Shown here: one piece after another, positions 49,956 through 57,533 of the stretch
Layout of the letters: each line of letters opens with the position of its first letter
Numbering within the stretch: position 1 is the stretch's first letter
Source: CAYGSN01 sp964352675
Lineage (GTDB): Bacteria > Pseudomonadota > Alphaproteobacteria > Micavibrionales > Micavibrionaceae
Direction of reading: 5' to 3'
Length of the DNA: 64,000 bases
NCBI GenBank assembly: GCA_964352675.1
Contig: CAYGSN010000007.1
Location: 15,170 to 79,169, forward strand
Notes under the pieces: generated by a model
Databases searched by the model: none
What the model saw: the letters and a program-made list of their open reading frames with translations, nothing else
What the model was told of the DNA's origin: nothing
Made by a program: the position numbers and the translations under genes

Positions 49956-51797
49956 TTAAGACGCGCTGCTCTCAATTGTAAGGCGGGCGCGGCCATTTGG
50001 CGTTTGAGATAAGGTCATGCGTGGCTGTTCCGCCGTGGCGCCTTCAGAACGAAGTCCGTCTTTGAATACTGCCCGCAACGCATTTTCAAAATTGCCCGTC
50101 ACCAGAATGTTTGAGCTGAGCGTGTAATCATGCGGCGCGCTCCAGATCAAATCTATCCCGGCTTGTGTGCTCCAGCTTTTCAACGTATTTTTAAGGCTGT
50201 CCCCGGCGCTGGCTTCCCAGAAATCGGATGCTGAATTTTGCTGCGGCTCCAGAAGATTTTTGGTTTCTTTGACTTTCATAGAAGATATTGAATCGCCTTC
50301 CAGGTTTGCTGTTTCAAGGAGGTTTATCGGAGCATCTTTCTCGCTCATTTCTCCAATATTTGCTGCAGAGTTTTGTGCAGCATTATTGTTCCAGTTTATA
50401 TTTTCTGTGGAGGAAAAGGTGTCCGTCTCTGGAACTCCTGCGGCCGGTTCCGTTGCCTCCGGGGAAGCCATGTCGGCGGGATTAAGCGGGCTTTGAATTT
50501 CTGGCTGCATGTTTTCGTTTTCGCCGGGGTCCATGATGCGCGCACGCTTGAGCACATCCGGTGCATTACTAATGATCCGGGTTTTGGGCGCCATGGCCAT
50601 CTGCGCCGGGTTTTCCGGTTGCGAAATTTGGATATCCTGTTGTGCCGCCGGTGTGGGCGCTACGGTGGAAGAAGAGTGCCTGGCATTGGGGTTGTGGATA
50701 TGAATGGTATTGCCAACCACCGCTGCATCAAGGCCCAGAGGGGCAACCATGTCGCGCACCACCTGGTTCCAGGGTTTCCCCCCCTCCCATGAAATGCGTG
50801 CGCCCGGATTAACGCTTGGGCCGAAAGAATAGGAGTAACCGGCCGGAACAATCTGGCTTAAGGCAAAGGCCAGCGGCATTTCAGAGCCAAATCCGACCGC
50901 ATTTTCAAAATTTTGCTCCGGCGGTGCGGGAGGCGGCATAGAGGCTGACGGTATATGCTCAACCGGAATTCCCGGCCCGGAAGCTGACGGAGCCTGCGGT
51001 ACAGCGCTTTCGTATGGCATCAGCGTACCAGGTGTGTCGCCGTGGCCCGGCTGGCGGCGTGGATTGTGCGGCTGGGGCGTTACAATCCTGCGCAGGTTCT
51101 GGCCGGCCGGCATCTGCTGGAGATCCTGTTCCGGCGGATAGGCATCGATATTCAGGCGCTGCGGATTTTCTGTGCGCTCCATCGCGCTTTGCGGTGCATC
51201 GACGGGAACAATCGTTTTCATTGGCGGCAGGATTTCAGGCTGTGTACGGGTTTCCATCATAACAGAGGCGGGAGCAGGCGGCGGAGCGCCCGCGGCGGTT
51301 GCGCCTGAAGACGGGGCGGTGGGCTCTTGCCATGTAATGTCTTCCCCCCTTGCGGCGGGCGGCGGGGGCGCCGTGGAAACGCCTTGATCGGCATTGGGTT
51401 GACCGGCGATTTCCGGCAACCTGCCTTGCTTATCAATGACCTTGATTACGGGTTTTTGCCGTGCTTCCTGCATAACTGGCTTCGGGAGGTCTTCAACAGA
51501 CTTCATCGCGGGAGGAGGGACTGAAGGCGGCGTTGCAGCGACAGGCGCCATATCCGGAAGCTCGGAAGACATGATCCGCGGTGGTGGGGGCAATGTCGGT
51601 TCCCGCGTTACAGGTATATCGGCCTGTGGCTGCGAGTCGCTGGCAGAGGGCGGAACCCATTGAAACCCGGCCTGGGTGGTGGTGGTCAGTACAAAAACCA
51701 ACCCCAAGGCGGCCATTCCGGCCAATGCGTATTGGGTGGTGGTTCTTAATCTTGCCGTGTGTGGCTTCTGAGTCTGAGTCAATTTTGAGAAAACCAT
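49956..51797 (-). CDS. TcpQ/PilN-like periplasmic protein with two DotD-like domains, 613 aa
   Basis: A long exported protein. One N-terminal membrane segment or signal anchor (LAGMAALGLVFVLTTTTQAG, about 27-46) precedes a Pro- and Ala-rich stretch, a first folded domain (about 305-372: GFGSEMPLAFALSQIVPAGY, KPWNQVVRDMVAPLGLDAAV), a Met/Asn-rich linker, and a second domain at the C-terminus (about 520-611: LKNTLKSWSTQAGIDLIWSA, LSSNILVTGNFENALRAVFK). Both domains read like the TcpQ C-terminal (secretin N0-type) fold, as does DotD. The gene closes the dotD-dotC-dotB-icmT operon, so I infer a role in the outer-membrane part of this machine. Confidence 0.75.
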   Translation of the reverse strand: MVFSKLTQTQKPHTARLRTTTQYALAGMAALGLVFVLTTTTQAGFQWVPPSASDSQPQADIPVTREPTLPPPPRIMSSELPDMAPVAATPPSVPPPAMKSVEDLPKPVMQEARQKPVIKVIDKQGRLPEIAGQPNADQGVSTAPPPPAARGEDITWQEPTAPSSGATAAGAPPPAPASVMMETRTQPEILPPMKTIVPVDAPQSAMERTENPQRLNIDAYPPEQDLQQMPAGQNLRRIVTPQPHNPRRQPGHGDTPGTLMPYESAVPQAPSASGPGIPVEHIPSASMPPPAPPEQNFENAVGFGSEMPLAFALSQIVPAGYSYSFGPSVNPGARISWEGGKPWNQVVRDMVAPLGLDAAVVGNTIHIHNPNARHSSSTVAPTPAAQQDIQISQPENPAQMAMAPKTRIISNAPDVLKRARIMDPGENENMQPEIQSPLNPADMASPEATEPAAGVPETDTFSSTENINWNNNAAQNSAANIGEMSEKDAPINLLETANLEGDSISSMKVKETKNLLEPQQNSASDFWEASAGDSLKNTLKSWSTQAGIDLIWSAPHDYTLSSNILVTGNFENALRAVFKDGLRSEGATAEQPRMTLSQTPNGRARLTIESSAS

Positions 51798-51899
51798 GAT
51801 TTTCCGCCTCTTTAGGTAACAAAGTAAAATGGTCCGATTACACCCATGACCATAAAACGAGATGTTACAAAAGACAAGCGTTTCAACGCGAGAGAGAAA

Positions 51900-52199
51900 T
51901 CAACCGTAATCTTTAAACGTGCTTTTTTGCGCGGAGACCCATCCGGGGCGGTATTTCCCTATCACCCAGGCCCGGAAGGCCCGCAAAGCTGCAGGAAAGG
52001 ACAGGCCGCGCCGTTCCAGTTGCCGGAACAGGAAGAGCAGCATCAGAGAGAAAATAACGGTGGAAACGCGCGGATAGAACAGCAGAATCGGTGCGATAAT
52101 GGAAGCTCTTGCGTCAAATCCGAAAAACCGCACGGGGCGCATGGTGTTGCGCCAGTGCCAATTGACCTGTTCGGTTATATTCTCAAGTTCCTGTGACAT
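51900..52199 (-). CDS. icmT: IcmT (DotS), small inner-membrane protein
   Basis: The 99 residues match Legionella IcmT (86), which is needed for pore formation and exit from host cells. Characteristic is WHWRNTMRPVRFFGFDARAS, then a hydrophobic stretch (IIAPILLFYPRVSTVIFSLM, LLFLFRQL) and a basic C-terminus ALRAFRAWVIGKYRPGWVSA with the Pro-Trp end. It is downstream of dotB and upstream of the TcpQ-like gene. The start at 52199 is favoured. Confidence 0.85.
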   Translation of the reverse strand: MSQELENITEQVNWHWRNTMRPVRFFGFDARASIIAPILLFYPRVSTVIFSLMLLFLFRQLERRGLSFPAALRAFRAWVIGKYRPGWVSAQKSTFKDYG

Positions 52200-52272
52200 C
52201 CGGTTTTTCTAAATGTTTGATTTAACGCTTTCTTTTTATTGTAGCGCAGGCGGAGTAGAAGCGCAAAAAGAT

Positions 52273-53430
52273 TTAAGCGCCCGTGGCTGAGGAGAGCAGA
52301 AGATAGTGGCGGCGGTCAATCAGCCCTTCTTCAAAGACGATTTCGGCAGAGCGGCTCATTGTCTGGCCGTATTGGCTGATCATGCGCTGGATTTCGTTGG
52401 ACCATTTCGTGAACTCCATATCCATCAGCTTTTCGCGCACCTCATCGGGGAAGCTCATCCATTCGCGCACGCCCACGCGTCCGCCGCCGACACGCGGTGC
52501 CAGAGCCTGCGTTACGATCAGGCGCAGTGTTTCCATCAGGGCGATGGCGCGTTCTTCGCGCTCATGCATTTCATAGGTGGAGAGCATGCGCTGGACGGTG
52601 TTGGCCACGCCCAGCGTATGGGTGGTGGTATAGACCGCATGGCCAGTTTGCGCGGCCTCAATCGTAGCGCTGATGGTTTCTTTGTCACGTGCCTCACCCA
52701 CCAGGATAATTTCAGGCTTGCGGCGCAGCGCATTGCGAACCCCATGGGCAAAACTTTTTAAGTGGCGCGGAATCTCGCTCTGGGATACCAGCGAGCGGGG
52801 GCTGTGAATCGAATCATACGTATATTCAATCGGCGCTTCATAGGTCAGCATTTTGCCACAGCCCTGAGGACGTTCCAGCAACATGCGGTTGCCCGCGGCC
52901 AGCAGGGTGGATTTCCCCGATCCGGTTGCGCCAGTAATAATAACAACGCCCTGACGCGGTGCCCAGGCGTTGATGATTTCCTGCTCTATCCCCAAATCCT
53001 TCATGGTTGGCGGTTCGCTGGGCAATACACGCATTGTGATTTGCGCGCCGTCACGCCCTTTTGACATGATCGGAGTGATATTTACGCGGAAGCGAATACG
53101 CGTATAACGGTCTGGCCGGATTTCATAGGACACATCAAGATCGTTTCCCGCTGCCAACCTTGCCTGTGCTTCCGGGCCATAGAGTTTATGCAGAAAGACG
53201 GCCATATCTGCCGCATCGATATTGCGGACCAAAGCGGGGTGGAGGTGGCCGTGAATCTCGTTATAAACCGGACGGTCCGATTGAATGGTGATGTCGGAAG
53301 AATTCTGTTTCACGCACCAGAGTAGGAACGGGTCCACCTCATCATCGGTAAAGCGCTGTGGCTCCTCCGACCAGGTGAGGGATTCAGTGTCCTCGGCTTT
53401 GATGAGGCTTATCGGCTTGCGGGCTGCCAT
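52273..53430 (-). CDS. dotB: DotB, PilT/VirB11-type secretion ATPase
   Basis: Cytoplasmic hexameric ATPase of the Dot/Icm system. The 385 residues equal Legionella DotB (377). Walker A is ITGATGSGKSTLLAAGN, Walker B lies at KPEIILVGEARDKETISATI, and the His box at EAAQTGHAVYTTTHTLGVAN. The N-terminal domain has VDPFLLWCVKQNSSDITIQS, the usual DotB start. It overlaps dotC (upstream) by 22 bp. Confidence 0.95.
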   Translation of the reverse strand: MAARKPISLIKAEDTESLTWSEEPQRFTDDEVDPFLLWCVKQNSSDITIQSDRPVYNEIHGHLHPALVRNIDAADMAVFLHKLYGPEAQARLAAGNDLDVSYEIRPDRYTRIRFRVNITPIMSKGRDGAQITMRVLPSEPPTMKDLGIEQEIINAWAPRQGVVIITGATGSGKSTLLAAGNRMLLERPQGCGKMLTYEAPIEYTYDSIHSPRSLVSQSEIPRHLKSFAHGVRNALRRKPEIILVGEARDKETISATIEAAQTGHAVYTTTHTLGVANTVQRMLSTYEMHEREERAIALMETLRLIVTQALAPRVGGGRVGVREWMSFPDEVREKLMDMEFTKWSNEIQRMISQYGQTMSRSAEIVFEEGLIDRRHYLLLSSATGA

Positions 53431-54278
53431 TGATCCGCTCCGGTAATCAGTTCAGGCACGCCGGTAATTTGCACGGCGCGATCACCAATCCGCATTTCGC
53501 TGCCGCCGCCGGTGATGCCGCGGTCTGTTTGCAAGGCAAAAGGCGGGGAGACCATACCTTGGGCAAGCAATACGCGGTAGCGCACCATCCCTTCGAAATC
53601 TGCGATCAGACGGTTCAGATCCTGCTGGAACGTCTCATCGGCCTGACGGATTCCTTCGGTCCAGCCTTTTTCCACATCCAATACCCAATGTTCCCGCTCT
53701 TCATCATTTTCCGGGCGCAGGACATCCGGCGGGGGCTCTACAATGCCCCATTCACGTTCCAGATAGGTGCGCCACGTGCGGGCAATGGGAACGATTTTCA
53801 CATTGTTGTTGATGTTATAGATACGGTCAGAAACCGCGGCCTCCTGCCCATTGTCATCGATCAACAAAGCATTGATATTTTCAGCGATAATCGGGGGTTC
53901 TATCAAAAGTCCCGATGGCGCAGAAATGAGGAGCTGGGAGAAATTAAAGACCCGGTCCAGATAGCGACCGCGGGTTTCCAGCTCTTTACGGATTTCATAG
54001 GTACGATAAGCCAGTCCGCCACGCGCGCCAAAGGACAGGGCGGCCTCTTCCAGCGCCTGACGGCGGATATCCAGTGGCGGTTTCACCACATCTTCGGGCA
54101 AGTCATTTTCTCGTTCCAAAGCCTGAAGGTTCAGCAAAGATTGCGGACGCTCCAGTTTCGAAACATCGCTGAGCGCCCCGTTTTCACGTGCGGCCTGTGC
54201 AGGGGTTATATACCCCGTAACACACATCCCCGTAAGGGCGAAGCTGAGCGCCAATGCTGTTAAATATTTTCTCATCAT
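53409..54278 (-). CDS. dotC: DotC, outer-membrane core component, without canonical lipobox
   Basis: DotC with DotD and DotH forms the outer-membrane ring. The 289 residues match the family (about 300) and the core is clear: AALSFGARGGLAYRTYEIRK, ELETRGRYLDRVFNFSQLLI, APSGLLIEPPIIAENINALL, ARTWRTYLEREWGIVEPPPD, WTEGIRQADETFQQDLNRLI. Legionella DotC is a lipoprotein; here the signal region has LTGMCVTG, in which Met precedes Cys, not a standard lipobox, and cleavage after PAQA is an alternative. Between dotB and dotD, the same order as Legionella dotDCB. Confidence 0.92.
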   Translation of the reverse strand: MMRKYLTALALSFALTGMCVTGYITPAQAARENGALSDVSKLERPQSLLNLQALERENDLPEDVVKPPLDIRRQALEEAALSFGARGGLAYRTYEIRKELETRGRYLDRVFNFSQLLISAPSGLLIEPPIIAENINALLIDDNGQEAAVSDRIYNINNNVKIVPIARTWRTYLEREWGIVEPPPDVLRPENDEEREHWVLDVEKGWTEGIRQADETFQQDLNRLIADFEGMVRYRVLLAQGMVSPPFALQTDRGITGGGSEMRIGDRAVQITGVPELITGADQWQPASR

Positions 54279-54293
54279 TTCTCTGGCCCGTTT

Positions 54294-54809
54294 TTACGGG
54301 ATTTCCGTTCCTGCCGTGTTTGGCGGGTAGTGAATTTCAACAATACGGCCTGCACTGTCGACCTTGATATCAGCACGCTGGCCGAGTTGCAGACCAATGC
54401 TGCGCAAGACCTCAATCACCGGTGTATTTTGAACATCCACAGACACAACAATCGGCACGGGTGGCGGGTTGCCTACGGTTACGAATTGGTAGCTGGCGCG
54501 ATCAGCCAGTGTTTTGGTGATTGGCTCAACAGGACCGATCCAGTTTACAGTGATCGCGCGGCGCAACTCCGTCGGCGCATTGCCGACAGGAGAGACTGAT
54601 ACGCTTGGCGCGCGTGCGTATTCGACCGCAGCCAGCGTTTCCAGCGAATCAGCGGCCCGGTCAGCGGCATCGGCCAGCATTGCAGACACGCTGTCCGGTG
54701 TAGCCACAAGCTGGGGCGCGGAATCGCTAAAAACCGGGTTGGCCGTATCGCACCCCACCAGTAAAAGAAGGGCAGCAGTAACAGTGAATGCGTGTGAAAA
54801 TCTCTTCAT
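54294..54809 (-). CDS. dotD: DotD, outer-membrane lipoprotein of the core
   Basis: The 171-residue product from the ATG at 54809 (an in-frame TTG lies 18 bp further up) has a clear lipobox in LLLLVGCD and a C-terminal N0-like domain: ITVNWIGPVEPITKTLADRA, YQFVTVGNPPPVPIVVSVDV, QNTPVIEVLRSIGLQLGQRA. DotD targets DotH to the outer membrane in Legionella and has this fold. First gene of the dotD-dotC-dotB-icmT-TcpQ-like operon. Confidence 0.9.
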   Translation of the reverse strand: MKRFSHAFTVTAALLLLVGCDTANPVFSDSAPQLVATPDSVSAMLADAADRAADSLETLAAVEYARAPSVSVSPVGNAPTELRRAITVNWIGPVEPITKTLADRASYQFVTVGNPPPVPIVVSVDVQNTPVIEVLRSIGLQLGQRADIKVDSAGRIVEIHYPPNTAGTEIP

Positions 54810-54934
54810 TTTTAACTTTGCCAGCAATACTCCAGTGGGTTAATCGCTCTTAACTCTATCAAGAGTACCGCCTGCGCACACCTTTTCGCAAGGACGCGTG
54901 CAAAACTGTCCTCAGGAAGAATCCGAAAAAATCG

Positions 54935-54964
54935 TTGACATAACTTAATAGTACGGCATATTGT
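54935..54964 (+). promoter_or_regulatory. sigma-70-type promoter directly before the gene at 54972
   Basis: TTGACA (54935-54940), 18-bp spacer, TATTGT (54959-54964). Transcription would begin at or within a few bases of the start codon at 54972, so the mRNA may be leaderless; no ribosome site is seen. Confidence 0.45.
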
Positions 54965-54971
54965 TCGATCC

Positions 54972-55379
54972 ATGCAAATTCAGGATCGCGAAGAATTAAT
55001 ATCGACGGTTGAGCAGTTTATGGCGCTGGCCAATCTGGGCGTTGACCTTCGCGCTCCCTTATGGGTGGCGGCGCAGGAGCGTTGCTGTGAGAAATTTCAG
55101 CGCCTTGCCGGACCCCTGCTGGATTACCGGGAGGTGGACCGTGTTCATGAGGGTTTTTATATGTCTGTGATAGGGGGGAGCGAAGATCCGCCCATGTCCA
55201 TTGAATCGTTAAAAAACACGCTGGCGTTGTTGCATTCGGAAAATCCGGATGACGATGATGCTACTCTTCGAGCTGAATTGCTAAAACTCGCCGCCTTGTG
55301 CCAGCTCTACGGATTTGATTTTGAGGACGGTCGTCCCACAGGGGAGCAGTTTGCGCCGCCGCCGACTCTGGGGGATTAA
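54972..55379 (+). CDS. hypothetical protein, 135 aa
   Basis: Not recognised. Soluble, acidic, helical, starting MQIQDREELISTVEQFMALA, with LWVAAQERCCEKFQRLAGPL (adjacent Cys pair) and SIESLKNTLALLHSENPDDD, ending LKLAALCQLYGFDFEDGRPT. No signal peptide. Divergent from dotD. A promoter lies immediately upstream with no leader. Function unknown; the place next to the secretion genes is the only hint. Confidence 0.65.
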   Translation: MQIQDREELISTVEQFMALANLGVDLRAPLWVAAQERCCEKFQRLAGPLLDYREVDRVHEGFYMSVIGGSEDPPMSIESLKNTLALLHSENPDDDDATLRAELLKLAALCQLYGFDFEDGRPTGEQFAPPPTLGD

Positions 55380-55483
55380 GCAGATTCCATTTGATATAAT
55401 GGAAAGTCTGGTTTATAAGTTGCTGTATTGAGGCTTTTTGCCTAATTTATAAATATAACTGCGTTTGAAATTGAGAGTATATG

Positions 55484-55792
55484 ATGTCTGATGAAACCAA
55501 AGCTCCTATCGCTTTTACAGTGACCGATAAGCCACGGCGTTTGTTTTCTCATTGGGGGCGGATCAGCGCCGAGGTGCGCGCCGAGCGTGACATGTATTTT
55601 CCCTGCATCACAGGGCAAGATGACGAAATAACGAACCGTTTTTTGGGCGCTGGGCAGACGGCCCGTATTGTTTTTTCAGCAGCGGTTGGAAAGCTTGTAA
55701 AGGGCAGTGGTATTACAATTGACCAGGCGATTGTCGGGATCAATTATTTGATAAAACGCGATCCTGATCACAACAAGCCTAGTTTTAACTGA
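55484..55792 (+). CDS. hypothetical protein, 102 aa
   Basis: Not recognised. I use the second of two adjacent ATGs (55484), because GAGAG then has 6-bp spacing. The product starts MSDETKAPIAFTVTDKPRRL. It has AEVRAERDMYFPCITGQDDE and a helical end QTARIVFSAAVGKLVKGSGI, VGINYLIKRD. No membrane segment. It converges on the transglycosylase gene (4 bp between stops). Function unknown. Confidence 0.55.
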   Translation: MSDETKAPIAFTVTDKPRRLFSHWGRISAEVRAERDMYFPCITGQDDEITNRFLGAGQTARIVFSAAVGKLVKGSGITIDQAIVGINYLIKRDPDHNKPSFN

Positions 55793-55796
55793 TTTC

Positions 55797-56213
55797 TCAG
55801 CGCTTTGAGCGTACCAGACCGTTATCTTCAAGAATTGAGATTACCCGCTTTTTATAGCGCGTTCCATATTGCGGCGTGCGAGAGTGGTAATGGGCGATCG
55901 CCTGCGACAGGCTTTGCGTTTCCTCGATATGTCCCTGCAGGATCCAGGCCGCAACTCCGACATTGGTGCAGGCATCATCCCGCACCCATTTGCGGGCGGT
56001 GGTTTGGCTGACACCCCATTTTTCTGCCAGTTGCGGCAGCCAGATTGTATTAATCTGCATTGGCCCTAAATCATAGCTGCCATTAGTGTTGCGCACTTCC
56101 TGCCCGACTTGCCCACCCTCAGCCTTGTAGATTCCCACAAGCACAGCCGGTGGCACAGAATAGGTCTGTGAGGCGAGCATAAGACAGGCGGCGATAATAG
56201 TACTGGTGGACAT
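55797..56213 (-). CDS. small lytic transglycosylase (SLT fold)
   Basis: The 138-residue product has a short hydrophobic N-terminus (TIIAACLMLASQTYSV), acting as signal peptide or anchor, then the SLT fold: VLVGIYKAEGGQVGQEVRNT, in which the Glu of the active site is the one in YKAEGG, SYDLGPMQINTIWLPQLAEK, CTNVGVAAWILQGHIEETQS and SQAIAHYHSRTPQYGTRY. VirB1-like proteins of this type open peptidoglycan for secretion systems, which suits its position among secretion genes. The last residues are basic (YKKRVISILEDNGLVRSKR). Confidence 0.85.
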   Translation of the reverse strand: MSTSTIIAACLMLASQTYSVPPAVLVGIYKAEGGQVGQEVRNTNGSYDLGPMQINTIWLPQLAEKWGVSQTTARKWVRDDACTNVGVAAWILQGHIEETQSLSQAIAHYHSRTPQYGTRYKKRVISILEDNGLVRSKR

Positions 56214-56274
56214 AAGGCAGAGCTTTTAGAGGAAATTGCGGAGGAAAGCAAATTTGACTACAGAGTTTCTATTG

Positions 56275-57441
56275 TCATTCATCTTCATCATCTTTTGAAG
56301 GTTTAAAGAAGGACATTGGGTTGGCCTGTGGATTATTCTGCTCATTCTTCGGCTCTTCCGGTGGTGTGGCTGGCGGTTGAACGGGTGGCTCCGTCGGAGG
56401 GGCCGGCTCTGTAGGCGGTGGGCTGGCCGGAGGGGGCGTATCTCCTGCGGGCTTTTTGGCGAAGAATCCCATCGGGTTTGCCCCGGTGGTTTGCGACTGT
56501 GCCGGAGCAGGAGGGGCTTCCTGCTGAGGTGGTGTAACAGGCGCGGCAGGGGGGGCGCTGGCCGGCGGTGTTTCCGGCGGTGGCTTAACGGGCGTTGTTT
56601 CCATGGGCGGCGGCGTTGCGGGAGCCGTTGTTTGCCCCGTAGCAGCAGGCGCAGCCGAGTCCGTGCTTTGGGCGATTTGTTCCATGCCGGGGGTCATGGT
56701 TTTTGCCAATGCATCGATCATGGCCATACGGGTTTCAAATGCCTCCCAGACCGATTCTATACCTTTTTGTTCGCCTCCTTGCGCCAGCCGTTTTGTTTCC
56801 ACGCCATGGCAGGCGGCGTAGATATCGGCTGCGGTCTTGACGAAAGCAAGCTCGACGCGTTTTTGGTCTTCGGCGGCCAGGTTTTGAAATGCGCCCTCAC
56901 GCAGGGCCATTGCCTTGTCCGTTAGGCGGCGGGCGATGTCCATGATCAGTTTTTGCGGTTGCTGGCCGAAGGAAAATTCGTGTACCGCCGTGACCACCGG
57001 CACGAAGGCCTGGATATACTGCACATTGACCTGATGCGCATCACCGCCCTGACCCGTGGCGGCAATATTGGCCAGGCGTTGCGTGTTGTCCTCGCTGGGG
57101 GCGAAGTTTTCAGCAAAGGCCAAAACCGGCTGAAGAGCGGCGCTCAGGCGTTTTAGATCTGCCTCTTCCGGTGCTTTTCCACCTTTTTCAAATTGTGTGG
57201 CGACCAGTGGGCTGGACAGACCAGCCAATGCCAGACGAATGGAGTCGCTCTCCTCTCCTGCCTTTGATAAATCGATAAGATTGCCGATATCAATACTGGC
57301 CTGAACCAGCTTGCCCAGCAACGTCGCCATGATCTGTGCGTCTTTTTCCGGCGCGCTGTCCGGTGCGGCCAAAATCGAGGCCATCAGCGGACTTCCGATT
57401 TTTTCCAGGATTTGAATGAGATAGGCTGTGCGCGTGTCCAT
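56275..57441 (-). CDS. proline-rich protein with acidic tail, 388 aa
   Basis: Not recognised. The first about 230 residues are helical and soluble (DTRTAYLIQILEKIGSPLMA, LVQASIDIGNLIDLSKAGEE, FVKTAADIYAACHGVETKRL). The last about 140 are very Pro-, Ala- and Thr-rich and contain the motif ANPMGFFAKK and, at the end, ANPMSFFKPSKDDEDE. The doubled NPMxFF motif looks like a binding site, and the acidic C-terminus resembles the Glu/Asp-rich ends of some Dot/Icm substrates; a transported protein or a cytoplasmic docking protein are both possible. It lies between the transglycosylase and the DsbC-like gene on the same strand. Confidence 0.7.
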   Translation of the reverse strand: MDTRTAYLIQILEKIGSPLMASILAAPDSAPEKDAQIMATLLGKLVQASIDIGNLIDLSKAGEESDSIRLALAGLSSPLVATQFEKGGKAPEEADLKRLSAALQPVLAFAENFAPSEDNTQRLANIAATGQGGDAHQVNVQYIQAFVPVVTAVHEFSFGQQPQKLIMDIARRLTDKAMALREGAFQNLAAEDQKRVELAFVKTAADIYAACHGVETKRLAQGGEQKGIESVWEAFETRMAMIDALAKTMTPGMEQIAQSTDSAAPAATGQTTAPATPPPMETTPVKPPPETPPASAPPAAPVTPPQQEAPPAPAQSQTTGANPMGFFAKKPAGDTPPPASPPPTEPAPPTEPPVQPPATPPEEPKNEQNNPQANPMSFFKPSKDDEDE

Positions 57442-57533
57442 AAAGACCTTAAATCAGGGCAGGTGAATAAAACTCAATATACTTGTTAAAGTATAAAGCG
57501 TTCTGTGGCCTTGAGACAAGATGCGAGTTTTCT

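Noticed and set aside
53430..54263. 277-codon plus-strand open frame opposite dotC
   Set aside because: Antisense of a well-supported dotC gene with the composition typical of a shadow frame.
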